This document shows, piece after piece, positions 1 to 10,986 of a DNA stretch of 64,000 nucleotides. How positions within the stretch are numbered: the stretch's first letter is position 1; each line of letters begins with the position of its first letter. Under the pieces are notes generated by a model. That model saw only the letters and a list, made by a program, of their open reading frames with translations, was not told the origin of the DNA and did not search any database. Source of the DNA: Hyparrhenia diplandra (taxonomy: Eukaryota > Streptophyta > Magnoliopsida > Poales > Poaceae); assembly GCA_015847255.1 (NCBI GenBank), contig JADLZK010011198.1, positions 418,994 to 482,993 on the forward strand, in the 5' to 3' direction. Position numbers and translations under genes: made by a program.

Positions 1-3000
1 AAAGCTTGTGCAGATCGAGCACGCGCTCACGGCTGTCGGATCCGGGCAGACCTCGCTCGGGATCAAAGGTTGCAATCCCCTCTCACCCCTCTGATTTCTT
101 ATTTGGCATTTTGCGTTGCTAGGTAGCGGGGATTTGAAACGGCATTATGACTTCCTATCGCGTCCATGACATTAGGGCATTGTAGAGGGTTTAGAATTAT
201 GGTCCTCTTGGTGAAGTGTATTGTTTTGGGTTCTTCTTAGTGTGTTTGTGTCTTAGCTTTAATTAGGGCTTTCATCCTTTCTAGTTAGCATTGCAGTGTT
301 AATTGAGGATATCTAGATGTAAATTCAACTGTGTATATAGTTGTGATTTTTTTTTATCTCCTAGACGCCTACACACATTTTCATCTGTTTTTATGGACGA
401 TTGCTTGGGGCATTACATGATTCATAAGTTTAGGTTGGGAGGTGCACACACAAAACAAAACAAAAAAACACTGACTAATCAAAGATCATTATACCAATTT
501 TAGTCACTATTAAGATTATTTCTCTATTCTCTTATCTAACGCATATTATGAAGTCATTTGAGATTGGGTTTGTAAATACCTTGATCACTATTGGTGGTAA
601 ACTGCTAATACATTTGACAAATTTTCCCTAATTTCCCTGCATGTGCATGCTTAAATCTGCCCAAAATTTCTTTCTTCATAATGCTTATATTGTTCTGTAC
701 AAGTTGATGCGTCTGGATGCTTCAATGTTGAATGGGGACTGTTGGAAATTGCAAGTTTTTTTGCGCACTTCATATCCAGAACACTGACTAACACACTTGC
801 ACAGAAATCAACTAATGGTGCCACTCAGCCAAGGATGGGCTGTGGAAGTTTAAAGATATTTGAACTTCCTAATTAACATGATATTTGACGCTCCTTATGA
901 GTCACTATTGATAGGTTCAGTAGCTGTAGTGTAATGATTCGCCATGCTCATCTTTCTTCCAATCAAATTGTTGTGTTCTATGCTGTGTACATGGTCACTG
1001 GTTAGGAAGTACAACCATTTTATTTTACTTGTGCCTCTTAGTTAATTCTGAAATATGTCATGTTTCTAGCTGCCAATGGTGTAGTCATCGCCACCGAGAA
1101 GAAACTGCCTTCCATTTTAGTGGATGAAACATCTGTATGTGTACCTATAAGATTTTGAATTTTCTCTTTTGCCACATTCTTGTCCACTCCCTATCCCATG
1201 TGCTAAACAGATACCTCATGAAATACTTTCCAGGTGCAAAAGATTCAGGCACTAACACCAAATATTGGAGTTGTCTATAGGTACTACACTGTCTTGGTTG
1301 GTCTTGTAATTCATTTTTATTTTCTATTTTGGAATCGGAATACATTACAATTGTATTGAAGTTAATGTGATTGTTGAAGTTATGGACGTGCATCTTCTCA
1401 ATTGCCCAAGTCCCTCTCTATTATGTTTTATTCATGCATTTTTCTTGCATTGTTTTCAGTGGGATGGGTCCAGATTTCCGTGTTCTGTTGAGAAAAAGGC
1501 CGAAAGCTGGCACAACAGTATTATCGGTTGTACAAGGTATACTTTTTGGTAACTTGTTTAATTTAGATTTCTGGTAAGATATTTCTTACAGTCATTAGAT
1601 GTATAAAGTGTTACCTTAATCGTTGGAAGGTAGGGGTGGCATCAATTTTTGGTACCTAAATTGGGTACCTTAGGTACTGAGTTCATGTTTTCATTTTAGT
1701 ACCTTCTTATATCTTTTCAAGGATAGTTAAAAAAATCTCATATGTTAAAGACACCATTTGAATAAATTTGTTAGTTGAAAACATGTTCTCTTCTGCAAGC
1801 TTGCTGTCAAGTAGATAAATTTGTTTTTAATTATTGTTTCATTGTCAAATGCAGGAACATATACCCGTAACTCAGCTTGTACGAGAGACTGCCGCTGTCA
1901 TGCAGGAGTTCACACAGTCAGGGTATGTAACTAGACTTAGTTACTTCCATTTGCCCATTGGTGCATACAGTAATGGGATGCACTGCCTAATGTAGTAGTA
2001 TTCATTAAAAAAAAGCTGATATTCATATTTTCAGAACCATTTGCCTGTTCATAGTCTGCATTTAATTAAAAATTTTATTTCAAAGTATACCCTTGGCATG
2101 ACTTTGTATTGTTTTAGCTGTGTTTAGTCCCTTATTTGTACATTACCTAATTGTATTGCAATCACTTCTAAAGATGATATAGTATCCCCCTGTGTGAAAC
2201 CCATTTATTGATTTCAATTGATTGGAGATATTTAAATGGTTAAGGGTTAAACTATTATATAGTTGCCAAGCAAATCAAGCAGCAGCAGCATACATAAAAC
2301 ATGCACTATATATATATATATATAGCATCTAGTAGCTATTTCCATTTTTTGATGCACTTGACGTCGTCGTGATGGATGACCAAAAAGTTAAACTAATAGA
2401 GATTACTTGGGCTATTGACCTTTACTTGTGATCCTTGTTTGTTTCAGTGGTGTAAGACCATTTGGAGTATCGTTGTTGATTGCTGGGTATGATGACAATG
2501 GCCCGCAGTTGTATCAGGTATACTGAAGAAGCTAAAAGAAAGAAACCTGTTTATTTTTACTCCCATCATTCTATTGCCTAATTTAACTTGGTCCATCAAA
2601 ATGATAACCTGACAAACTTATATTTTCCCGCTTATCATTTAGTCATAGCTTCCAAGAGATCATCACAAGTAGTACCTATAAAGCTTTTGTGCTAACAATC
2701 ACCATGATACTGTACGATGTATCTTCATAAATTCTGGAAAATTGACATTGTTGGCTATTTCTTCAGGTTGATCCCTCAGGATCATACTTCTCCTGGAAAG
2801 CATCAGCCATGGGGAAAAATGTGTCCAATGCAAAGACATTTCTAAAAAGAGGTAGTCTCAAGTATTAATGTTGTGCACTTGCTATGGACACTGTAGTGAA
2901 TTGTGACATAGTACTCCTGATAATTTTCTTGCATCCAGTTGTAAATAAATTCCGTTGATTTTATCCACCTCATCATTAATTAATATAAGCAGCATGAATG

Positions 3001-3603
3001 CCATAACTGTTCATACTTCCCTCTATGATTTCACATGTTATATTTATGATTTCATTGTAGATACACAGAAGATATGGAGCTCGATGATGCTATCCACACT
3101 GCAATTTTGACTCTGAAAGAAGGGTATCACATCCCACTTGTAGTTGTTTATAGTTTAGAAACATCCTGAGTTGTTACTCATTGGTTCTGGATCTTGGACT
3201 TGCAGATATGAGGGGCAAATTTCCTCCAACAATATTGAAATCGGAATTATTCGAGCTGACCGTGAGTTCAAGTAAGTTGCAGACTCAAATCTTATTGCCA
3301 CTTTTATGCAATCCATCTATGTTCCTCTTGCCTCATGAAATCTTTTACTGCATCAGTCATTTGTTCCTTGACTTTATGAAGATTTGGTTCTTTAGTGGTT
3401 TGTAACAACTTGTAACCCTTAGGGGAAATGCTTGTGTTTACTCTGTTTTTTTGCTGCTGTTGCAATTTGCAAATCTAAAGCTCGATGATATTACAAATTC
3501 CTTGCTACAATCAAATGCTTTGCCGACAACTAACAGTTTCCATACAAAATACAGAGTTCTAAGCCCAGCAGAGATCAAGGATTTCTTGGAAGAGGTGGAG
3601 TAA
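1..3603 (+). CDS. PAB1: 20S proteasome subunit alpha type-2 (PAB), 5'-partial, two 1-bp indels
   Basis: Alpha-ring subunit of the 20S proteasome, a structural subunit of the cytosolic/nuclear ATP-dependent proteolysis machine. Ten exons are visible: 1-68, 1070-1134, 1234-1280, 1460-1536, 1855-1922, 2448-2517, 2767-2851, 3061-3123, 3206-3271 and 3555-3603 (TAA). All have GT-AG borders. The reading begins at KLVQIEHALTAVGSG, about 17 residues into the family protein, so the start codon lies left of the window. Further landmarks are SILVDETSVQKIQ, VTQLVRETAAVMQEF, VSLLIAGYDDNGPQLYQVD, FSWKASAMGKNVSNAK, ELDDAIHTAILTLKEG and the C-terminus FLEEVE. Exon 4 has one extra base near 1496-1501 (run AAAAAGG): read straight it loses the frame, but removing one G gives RKLAQQYYRLYK. 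Exon 7 lacks one base near 2842-2849, where a Glu codon is expected before KR. Exon phases agree with exactly +1 and -1. The gene is probably functional with sequence errors; a damaged allele is the alternative. Confidence 0.93.
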
Positions 3604-4239
3604 GTTGTCTGTTGACGATTTACGGTTTAGAACAACAATAGCAGCATCACCTATGAGCAGCCAGCCTGAACCTAGTCTTGGTTTTATCACTCTCTGTAAA
3701 CTGATTTGCTCCAGCGACATGTGGTGCTCACATTTGAACCCTCTTGAACGCATACAAAACTTAAGATGGATGATGTATTTGACGTACTCTCGGCAGCTTG
3801 TTTATGTGATGCATGTTCTTGTGGACTGTGTCGATACCCAGGTGTTTATTGTGGACTATTTGCGAATTGTTTGTTCCCACCTTAATATGGATTTTGCTAG
3901 AATGCTTTGATTTCGTGGCTGCAAAATGAAGTTCGTTACCTACTGATGCACTTTTGGCATGTGATAAGTTGTCACAACTTGTTGCGCCTGTGCATAATAG
4001 CATGAGAAGTGATATGGCTTCTTGGAGCAAATGCGTTTCCCAAATACATTACCTTGAGTTTATTTGGATGCCAGAACACGTCAGTTTATTTGGAATTTGG
4101 CACTATTTCTTTAGAGGAACCATCTCAGTCACCCTTTTTTGATTGGTGGAATCTCAAGGGAGTTTGGATGCTTTAATTTTCAACCATACCATGAAATGAG
4201 GTCTGATATTTCCTTTGTTTAGAACTGATACATATAGCT

Positions 4240-4287
4240 AATTGTTAGCTGAGTATTACCCAAAAAAAAAAAATTGTTAGCTGAGTA
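4240..4287 (+). repeat. Minimal retroposon insertion: 16-bp direct repeats around a short tail
   Basis: The 16-mer AATTGTTAGCTGAGTA occurs at 4240-4255 and again at 4272-4287. Between the copies lie only TTACCC and a run of A. This is the signature of target-primed reverse transcription: a TSD around an almost completely 5'-truncated, polyadenylated insert. A very similar structure occurs at 26297-26364. Confidence 0.75.
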
Positions 4288-4969
4288 GCCAACTACAGTA
4301 CTACAGTAGTAACTATCTTATTAGTTAGATCAAACTAGCATGGCCCTATTTGTCAGCGGCTAGCTTGGCAATTGCTTAGGAGGCTTTCAAATCGAATGCG
4401 GTTGTAGGAGGGAGGCGGATGCTAGAAAGCATTTGTTGTTGTTGTTGGCTAGTTGTCGTGTAGAGTTGGAGTTTTCACAGTCGGCGCCAGAGTTTTTTTA
4501 GTCACCTAAGACTATCTGTATATCAATAGAAACATGCATTGCCGGTTCAAAAAACAAACAAACTCAAGAAAATATTTGAAGAAATTAAAAATACTAATTT
4601 GTTAAAAAATAATCGGTGGATTGAAGTTACATTATCATTGGCAATCGATATGTAAGATCTATATCACAATTTTCTATGGGCTGATAAGGACGGAAGATCA
4701 CAATGTCTAACAACCATGTCACATATTTGATCCTGTCGAGATATCTTTGCAGGTAAGATAATTTTCTTTTAAAGATTGTCACGTATTTCCTTTTTTCGGG
4801 TTATCAATTTTCCTATTTTTGATTTATGTCTCTAAATGAAGAAAGTCCGGTTTTGATAATCGACCAATCTGCGAACGTACCATTGAATGATTTTTATTGA
4901 CATAATGACAACGAGACCTATTGCAGTTGCTACTTTGGTTGTTTGGTACTAACAACAATTAAGAAGGTT
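4288..4969. other. Intergenic, with a retroposon-like 3' tail
   Basis: No protein gene is seen. Bases 4490-4560 resemble the 3' end of a LINE-type element (ATCAATAGAAACATGC followed by a short A-rich tail). The rest is AT-rich without recognised structure, up to the coding part of the LINE that starts near 4970. Confidence 0.4.
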
Positions 4970-5243
4970 GTGAACCGTTGTGGGGCAAAATTTGGAAGAC
5001 CAAATGTCCAAATAAAATCAAGCATTTCATTTGGAGACTAGTGCACAACAGTCATCCTTTAAGAAGTAATTTGGCAAGAAGAGGGATGAAAATTGATACT
5101 ATATGCCCGGTGTGCAATCGTCTTGATGAGGATGGCGGCCATCTCTTTTTCAAATGCAAACTAGCGAGAAGAGTTTGGACACATATGGGATTAGAAGCAA
5201 TACGCCAGGAGCTGGCTGGGATTGCTAATCCAAAAGAAGTTAT
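4970..5243 (+). mobile_element. Plus-strand LINE fragment (zf-RVT region), left part split by a nested LINE
   Basis: The frame from about 4978 encodes the Cys/His module that follows reverse transcriptase in plant L1-type LINEs: KIKHFIWRLVHNSHP, then CPVCNRLDEDGGHLFFKC. The frame runs into ANPKEVI and is interrupted at 5243 by the minus-strand LINE. It resumes with the same words, NPKEVI, at 9622. The upstream reverse transcriptase and endonuclease are absent, so the element was 5'-truncated before it received the second insertion. Confidence 0.85.
5227..5243. repeat. Target-site duplication, left copy (17 bp)
   Basis: The 17-mer AATCCAAAAGAAGTTAT is identical to 9622-9638. The two copies bracket the minus-strand LINE, whose poly(A) (T-run on the plus strand) begins at 5244. 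Confidence 0.93.
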
Positions 5244-8200
5244 TTTTTTTTAGAGTAAAAGGGCCAAGCCCCCGTCTATTAACTTTCATTAACAGACACC
5301 AGAATTCAGTTTACAGCGCAGCACTATGGATGAACCATATGCACCTTCCAACCCGCAGTTGTTCAGAACCAAACATCCCCTGTTTGATACTCGAGCATGA
5401 CTAGCTACTAACTAGGCTCAGGCCATAAACGTTCGCAGCCTTATTACACAGGACTGAAAGTGGACTTATCAATGCCACGGAAGAAAACTACGACACAAAA
5501 GTTTGATCTGATGTTAAGAGAGATTCCTCCTCCCCTGTAGATCGTTCGACAAAACATCCTTTATTCCACCCCCATCCGGGCTCTTTCCTTTGTCTTCACT
5601 TGCTAGGACAGCTCCACAACTTCATGACAACAGGATACCAGAGTCAACTGGGATATGATCTGGTATCACACCACCACTTGTCATCTCAACCAGAGCACTT
5701 GCACAGCTTCCTACTTTAACATCTTTGCTTTCTCCAGGAGAGTAGAACGTTTTTCCTCCGGGCATATCAGGACCCAGTTCTGGATGGTAACAGCCACCTT
5801 GTGGAAGAGTATAGCCATACTCTCCCATTGATATTTCTGAAAACATAAAGAATTTCTAAGTTTCCATAGGCACCAGAAACCAGCAGAGGTCACTATATTC
5901 ACAATACAATTTCTTTTGTTACTAAGCCAAAATTTGCCAATTTCCTCTAGAGAATAACCCAGATTGACTCCTAATATACTTGACATAACATCCCACATAT
6001 TCCTAGCAACTACACATTCAAAGAAGAGATGTTGAACAGATTCTAATTCTGTACAAAACAAGCAAGTTAAATCTTTGACCTTCTGCCTCTTGCTAAGATT
6101 ATCTCTAGTTAAACATCTATTTTTACTTAAGAGCCAAAGAAAGTTATGAACTCTTGGGGGGACTTTAATAGCCCACAGAGCAGGTACTAAGACAGAGTGA
6201 ATGCCTCTGAAGTTAACAACCTTATACAAAGATTGGACAGAATACACTCCTTTTGAGTTAAATTGCCAAATCATCTCATCCTCCTCATCATTTAGATCTA
6301 AAGTACTAGCTAACTGAACAACTTCATCCCACATTGCCATCATCTCTTCATCACCCATTCTAGAAAAAGTACACTTAAGCTCTGCTCCATCCCAGAGATC
6401 AGCAATGGTTTGCCCTTTTTCATTAACAGACCTATACAACTTCCAATACTGAATGGCTAGATTAGAATCTCCTAACCAGTTATCTTCCCAAAACTTAACT
6501 TTCCTACCATTACCTATTTTCCATCTATATCCTACTCTAGCTGCCTTTGTAGCCCACATGAAACCCTTGAAGAAAGAAGAAGCTCCAGCAACCTTTGTAT
6601 GTAAAATATTTGGTTTTTTAGTCTTATACTTAAAATCTATCAGCTCAGTCCAAAGTTTCTCTTTGTCAGTGTTATATCTCTTCAACCAAGATGCTAAGAG
6701 ACATATATTGAGATCCCTCAAATTTGTCAAACCTAACCCACCATGTTCTTTAGCTGTGGCCACTAGTTCCCAATTTGCTAAATGATATCTATGAGCATCT
6801 TCTTGATCATTCCAGAGGCAGTTACTCATCTGAGTATTTAACAACTTGATGGCCCATTTAGGAAATTTTATGAAAGACAAAAGATAAACAGGAATGCTAG
6901 CTAAACAGGCCTTGATTAAAGTGGCTCTAGCAGCTAAGTTGAGCAACTTACCTCTCCAACCTGCTATTCTACCTAAAAGTTTATCTACCACAGGTTGTAA
7001 ATCTTCCCTAGTCAACTTGTCATAGTGTAGAGGGATACCTGGGTACTTGATTGGAAACTGGCCCCTAGGGCGATTAAAGATTCTAGCAGCTAGCCCTACT
7101 TCTTCTTCCTCTAAATTCATTGTTATAATTTCACTTTTATGAAAATTGACTCTCATACCAGATAACATCTCATACCACATAATGACCTGTTTGAGATTCA
7201 ACATATGATCTACTTCTGGGCTACTAAAAAGAATTGTATCATCGGCATCTTTGAGTGATATGATGCCTTGTGGCCTAAAACCAGTTAAAACTCCTCTAAC
7301 TAAACCCCGACTTGTTGCTTTCTCCAACATTCTGGTAAAAGCATCTCCCACTAGATTAAAAGAAGGGGGATAGTGGATCACCCCGCCCGAGGCCTTTGCG
7401 CATTTGAAAAAGCACTTTCCTCCCCATTGACTATTACACCTAAAGATCCACCTATCACTAGACTTTTTATCCACTTAATCCATTTTCCCTGAAAAAAACC
7501 TCTAGACTTAAGAACCTCAAACAAAAACTCCCAACTTACCCTATCATAAGCCTTCTCATAATCTAGTTTCAAGATAATTCCTTTCTCTCCCTGCTTTTTT
7601 ATTCAGACTATGAACAATCTCATGAGCCACTACTACACTCTCTAAGATGTACCTCCCTTTAATAAAAGCGCTCTGATTAGTGTCCACTAATCTTTGAGCA
7701 ACTATACCTAATCGGTTGGTCAACAGTTTAGAGAACATTTTGAAGCCGCAATTTAAAAGACTAATAGGTCTAAATTGTTTCATATTAGTAGCATTCTCTA
7801 CTTTAGGGACCAGTGTAATCAAAGCAAAATTGAGTCTCGGATATCTAGATTACCTTGAAAAAAATCCTCAAACATGGCAATAATATCTTTCTTAATAATA
7901 TCCCGGAACTTTTGATAAAATAGGAAGGGCGGTCCATCGGGACGGGTGCCCCCTCGCATAGCGGCTAAAGATTGCTTCTTTAATCTCTTTCTCGAGAGAA
8001 AGGAGCAATCAGCATTTCATTTTCTAACTCATTAACTAATTGAGACTCATCCCGAAACTCTCCTCTAACCTGATCTCGACTCTTTTCTTTAGCAAAGCAG
8101 ATTCTTATAAAAATCTACAGACTAAATTCATCATACCTTTTTGATCTGTGACATGACCAGTTGGGCTTTCTAAGTAGTCAATCCTTTTCTTTCTACTTCT

Positions 8201-9621
8201 ATAGTTAGCCACAAACATGAAAATATCTTTGTGTTTCTATCTCCTTCTAAAACATCCCTATCTCCGGATCTTTGTCTAATTTTTATTTCCTCAATCCTAT
8301 AGATCTTGTCCCAGCTCTTCCTCTAAGAACTTATATCTAGACCACTCTTGTTCATCCGGATCCCTTTCCTCTAATGCTTGATCTAAGATACCATATTCCT
8401 GGGCTAGTACATTCCTAGTTTTGTTAAGTAGAGCAATTTGATTGGCAGCCCATCCTCTAGCTAACCTTCTGAAAGTTCTACTCCTAAACTGCGGATGTCA
8501 ATGCTTTTTGTCTCAGTACAAGGTGTAGACCAAGCTTTTTCAACTACCTTACTAAAACTCTCCTCTTGCAGCCACCATTTTTCAAAACGAAATTTCTTTT
8601 TTCCAAAAACATTATTGTCTCCTAAATCAACTAAGATAGGATTATGGTCACTAGGAATCCTATCAAGAGCTTTAATTCTAGACAAAGGAAAAACAGCCTC
8701 TAGTTCAGTAGTTATAAAAACTCTATCTAATCTAGCCATAATTGGTATTTCCTGATTGTTTGTCCAAGTATACTTCCTATTTTTCAGCTCTAACTCAAAC
8801 AGACCATGGTTATTCACCCAATCATTAAAGAGATCCATCCATCTAAAATTTACAATCCCATTACTTTTATCATTAATAGATCTGACCAAATTAAAGTCAC
8901 CACCAATAATGGTGGGGCCCTTCCAAGCACTCATGACATTATGCAATTCATCTATGAAAGATTGTTTCCTATCTTCATAGGGAGAGCCATAAACAGTGAC
9001 CACTTTAAAAGAAAAACCAGTTGACTTGTTTGTAAGCATTACACTAGCAGTGAAATCTAGTAGATCCCCTGGTGTTAAAGTAAAAAGATTCTCATTTGCA
9101 CCTACTAAAATTCCTCCAGCAGTACCTCTAGCTCTAAGAGAACACCAGGAAAACTTTGCACTACCTGTTAAAGATCTAAGCATACCACTGGAATATTCTC
9201 CCTTTTTTTGTTTCCACAACACCTACAAAATCTAAATGGTTCTCTCTAATTCTATTAGCCAAGGCTAAAATTCTGCCATCTTTGCCCAAACCTCTAATAT
9301 TCCAAAAAGAGACCTTTCATTTAAACCTTTTCTTTTTTCTATCTACTCTACTTTTTCTATTACCCTGTTTTCTAGCTTCTATCTCTCCCTCTAAATTATC
9401 ATAACCCTCTTTATCACTTTCCTCTGATATGTTTGAGTCACCACTCTCACATATCATAAAACCTAATTTCTCTAATTCTTTCTTATTATTGATCTCACTA
9501 TCACTCTTACTGTCACTATTATCTATCATGGCTGCTTCTTTCTTTTGTTTCTCTAACTCTAACTTGTTAAAATTCTCTACTCTATGCTTTTCTAGATCTA
9601 ACATCTGATCAATAACAGGAG
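5244..9621 (-). mobile_element. Nested LINE (L1-type non-LTR retrotransposon), minus strand, 5'-truncated
   Basis: About 4.4 kb, inserted by target-primed reverse transcription into another LINE. The poly(A) end is at 5244-5251 (T on the plus strand) and 17-bp TSDs flank it. Reading from 9621 leftwards: a charged, Lys/Glu-rich tail of ORF1 (about 9621-9317); an AP-type endonuclease (about 9222-8461) with TIIGGDFNLV, NRKYTWTN and the SDHNPILVDL histidine motif; then reverse transcriptase pieces, FRPISLLNCGFKMFSK and NQSAFIKGRYILESV (7822-7556), LDYEKAYDRVSWEFL (7572-7378), and NLVGDAFTRMLEKATSRG followed by SLKDADDTILF (7474 onward). The active-site box reads DADD rather than the usual YADD. 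A zf-RVT module with CLFCTELESVQHLFFEC precedes the stop at 5711. ORF2 is split by frame changes, so this copy is dead. The 5' end lies in ORF1, which means it was truncated at insertion. Confidence 0.95.
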
Positions 9622-9638
9622 AATCCAAAAGAAGTTAT
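9622..9638. repeat. Target-site duplication, right copy (17 bp)
   Basis: Identical to 5227-5243. It marks the 5' junction of the nested minus-strand LINE. Confidence 0.93.
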
Positions 9639-10381
9639 CAGACTCGTCATGCAGGAAAAGGAAGAGAAGGTGGTAACCATTTTTATCCTCCTATATAACC
9701 TATGGTCAGAAAGAAATGGGATCCGAGAAGAGGGTCGTAGACGACCGGCTGAATGTATTGTTCGGCTGATCAATTCATATTGCCAAGAACTGTGCAGTAT
9801 AAGCCCCAAAAATCTTAGTGTGCCTGTGCGTGTGCTACACCAGGAGGGGTGGAAGAGACCTCCAATGGGGGTCCTCAAACTGAATTGCGATGCTTCTTTC
9901 ATCCCGGATGGCGATGCGGTGGTTGGGGCTTCTTGATACGCGACAGTGATGGCGATGTTGTGCTGAATGGTTGGGGACGTGTCAACCATCTTCTGAATGC
10001 TTTTCAAGCTGAGGTGATAGCGTGCCTTCAAGGTGTTCAGCGGCTTGTAGCACGGGAATTGGCCACCTGGTCATGGAGACGGATGCTCGAGAGTGATCCA
10101 AGCTTGGCATGATGAACAACCTGATCAATCAATCGCGGGGAGCCTGATTGAAGAGTTGAAATCTTTTTTACGCTAGTAATTTTATTAGTTTTGATTGTCG
10201 TCATGTTTCTAGAGTTCGTAACAAAGCAAAGACATGTTTTTCGCTCTTGGTGTGGGTGCCTTTTGAAGGGTCGGAGCACGTGTCGTGTGCGACGCCCCGC
10301 AGAGGTGTCAATGTAATCGTTGTTGGCGATATGTCAACCTCCGGTGCAATGAAAAACCTACCGAAGTTTCAAAAAAAAAAA
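9639..10381 (+). mobile_element. Plus-strand LINE fragment, right part (RNase H domain and poly(A))
   Basis: Continuation of the host LINE interrupted at 5243. The frame from 9649 gives LLYNLWSERNGIREEGRRRP, then the RNase H start VLKLNCDASFIPDGDAVVG. After a frame change it reads RDSDGDVVLNGWGRV, and later ETDA, AWHDEQ and SRVRNKA in other frames. It therefore ends with an RNase H domain, as in one group of plant L1-type LINEs, but the copy is frame-broken. A poly(A) run ends near 10381 and is followed by a T-rich stretch. Confidence 0.82.
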
Positions 10382-10734
10382 GTTTTTTTTTTTCCCAAAC
10401 TTGCTATATCAAAAACTAAATCACAAGCTTTTCATAAAAATCAAGTTGTTCTAGCAAAATTTGTAATATGCGTACTTTTTTATTACGCTTTGCCGAGATG
10501 CAAAAAGTCATCTTAAGATTTCATTTCTTAATACCATGATTTCATTCCTTGGATGTTGCATACGAAGCGGGGCGGAAGAGGGAAGGCGGGGCCTGCGCTG
10601 GGTGGGGCCGACACGCATCGTCGCCACGTCGGACAGTGATGCTGCACGGGGCAGGCGAAAGGCGGCACCCCGCAGCCGCAGAGAAATTTCTCCCCACACA
10701 AATTCCACAAAGCCGCCACTCCCCCAGCCGACGG

Positions 10735-10922
10735 ATGGGGTGGTGCTCTCCGTCCACTTCCCGGCAGCTCCTCTCCACCGCCTCCCTCTTCGCCTTCGGC
10801 GCGGGCCTCCTTGCCTTCGGCATCCACCTCTCCTACGTCCACATCGAGCCCCAGCGCGCTCGCGCACGCTCGCTCGGGACCAGTTCGTCCGCGACTACCT
10901 CCGCAGGAAGCACGACAAGTAA
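10735..10922 (+). pseudogene. Small single-membrane-span protein ORF upstream of nitrilase copy 1, frame-disrupted
   Basis: From the ATG at 10735 the frame reads MGWCSPSTSRQLLST, then a hydrophobic stretch (SLFAFGAGLLAFGIHLSYV) that could span a membrane once. After HIEPQRAR the frame must shift by one base near 10862-10875 to continue as LARDQFVRDYLRRKH and stop at TAA 10920-10922. The result is about 61 residues with a basic C-terminus. I do not recognise the family. The ORF ends 64 bp before the nitrilase ATG. A recognisable but decayed copy sits at the same place upstream of nitrilase copy 2 (14899-15030), so the block was duplicated together with the nitrilase. It could be a small independent gene, an upstream ORF in a long nitrilase leader, or a relic. 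Confidence 0.5.
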
Positions 10923-10986
10923 TCCGCCGTCCGCGGCCCCTCTCCCAGACTCCAGTCCTCCAGGCGATTCTTGGTAGTCGGAGACG

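Noticed and set aside
10508..10867. Several overlapping ORFs on both strands upstream of nitrilase copy 1
   Set aside because: Only the frame starting at 10735 shows protein-like structure and a paralogous copy; the rest are compositional shadows.
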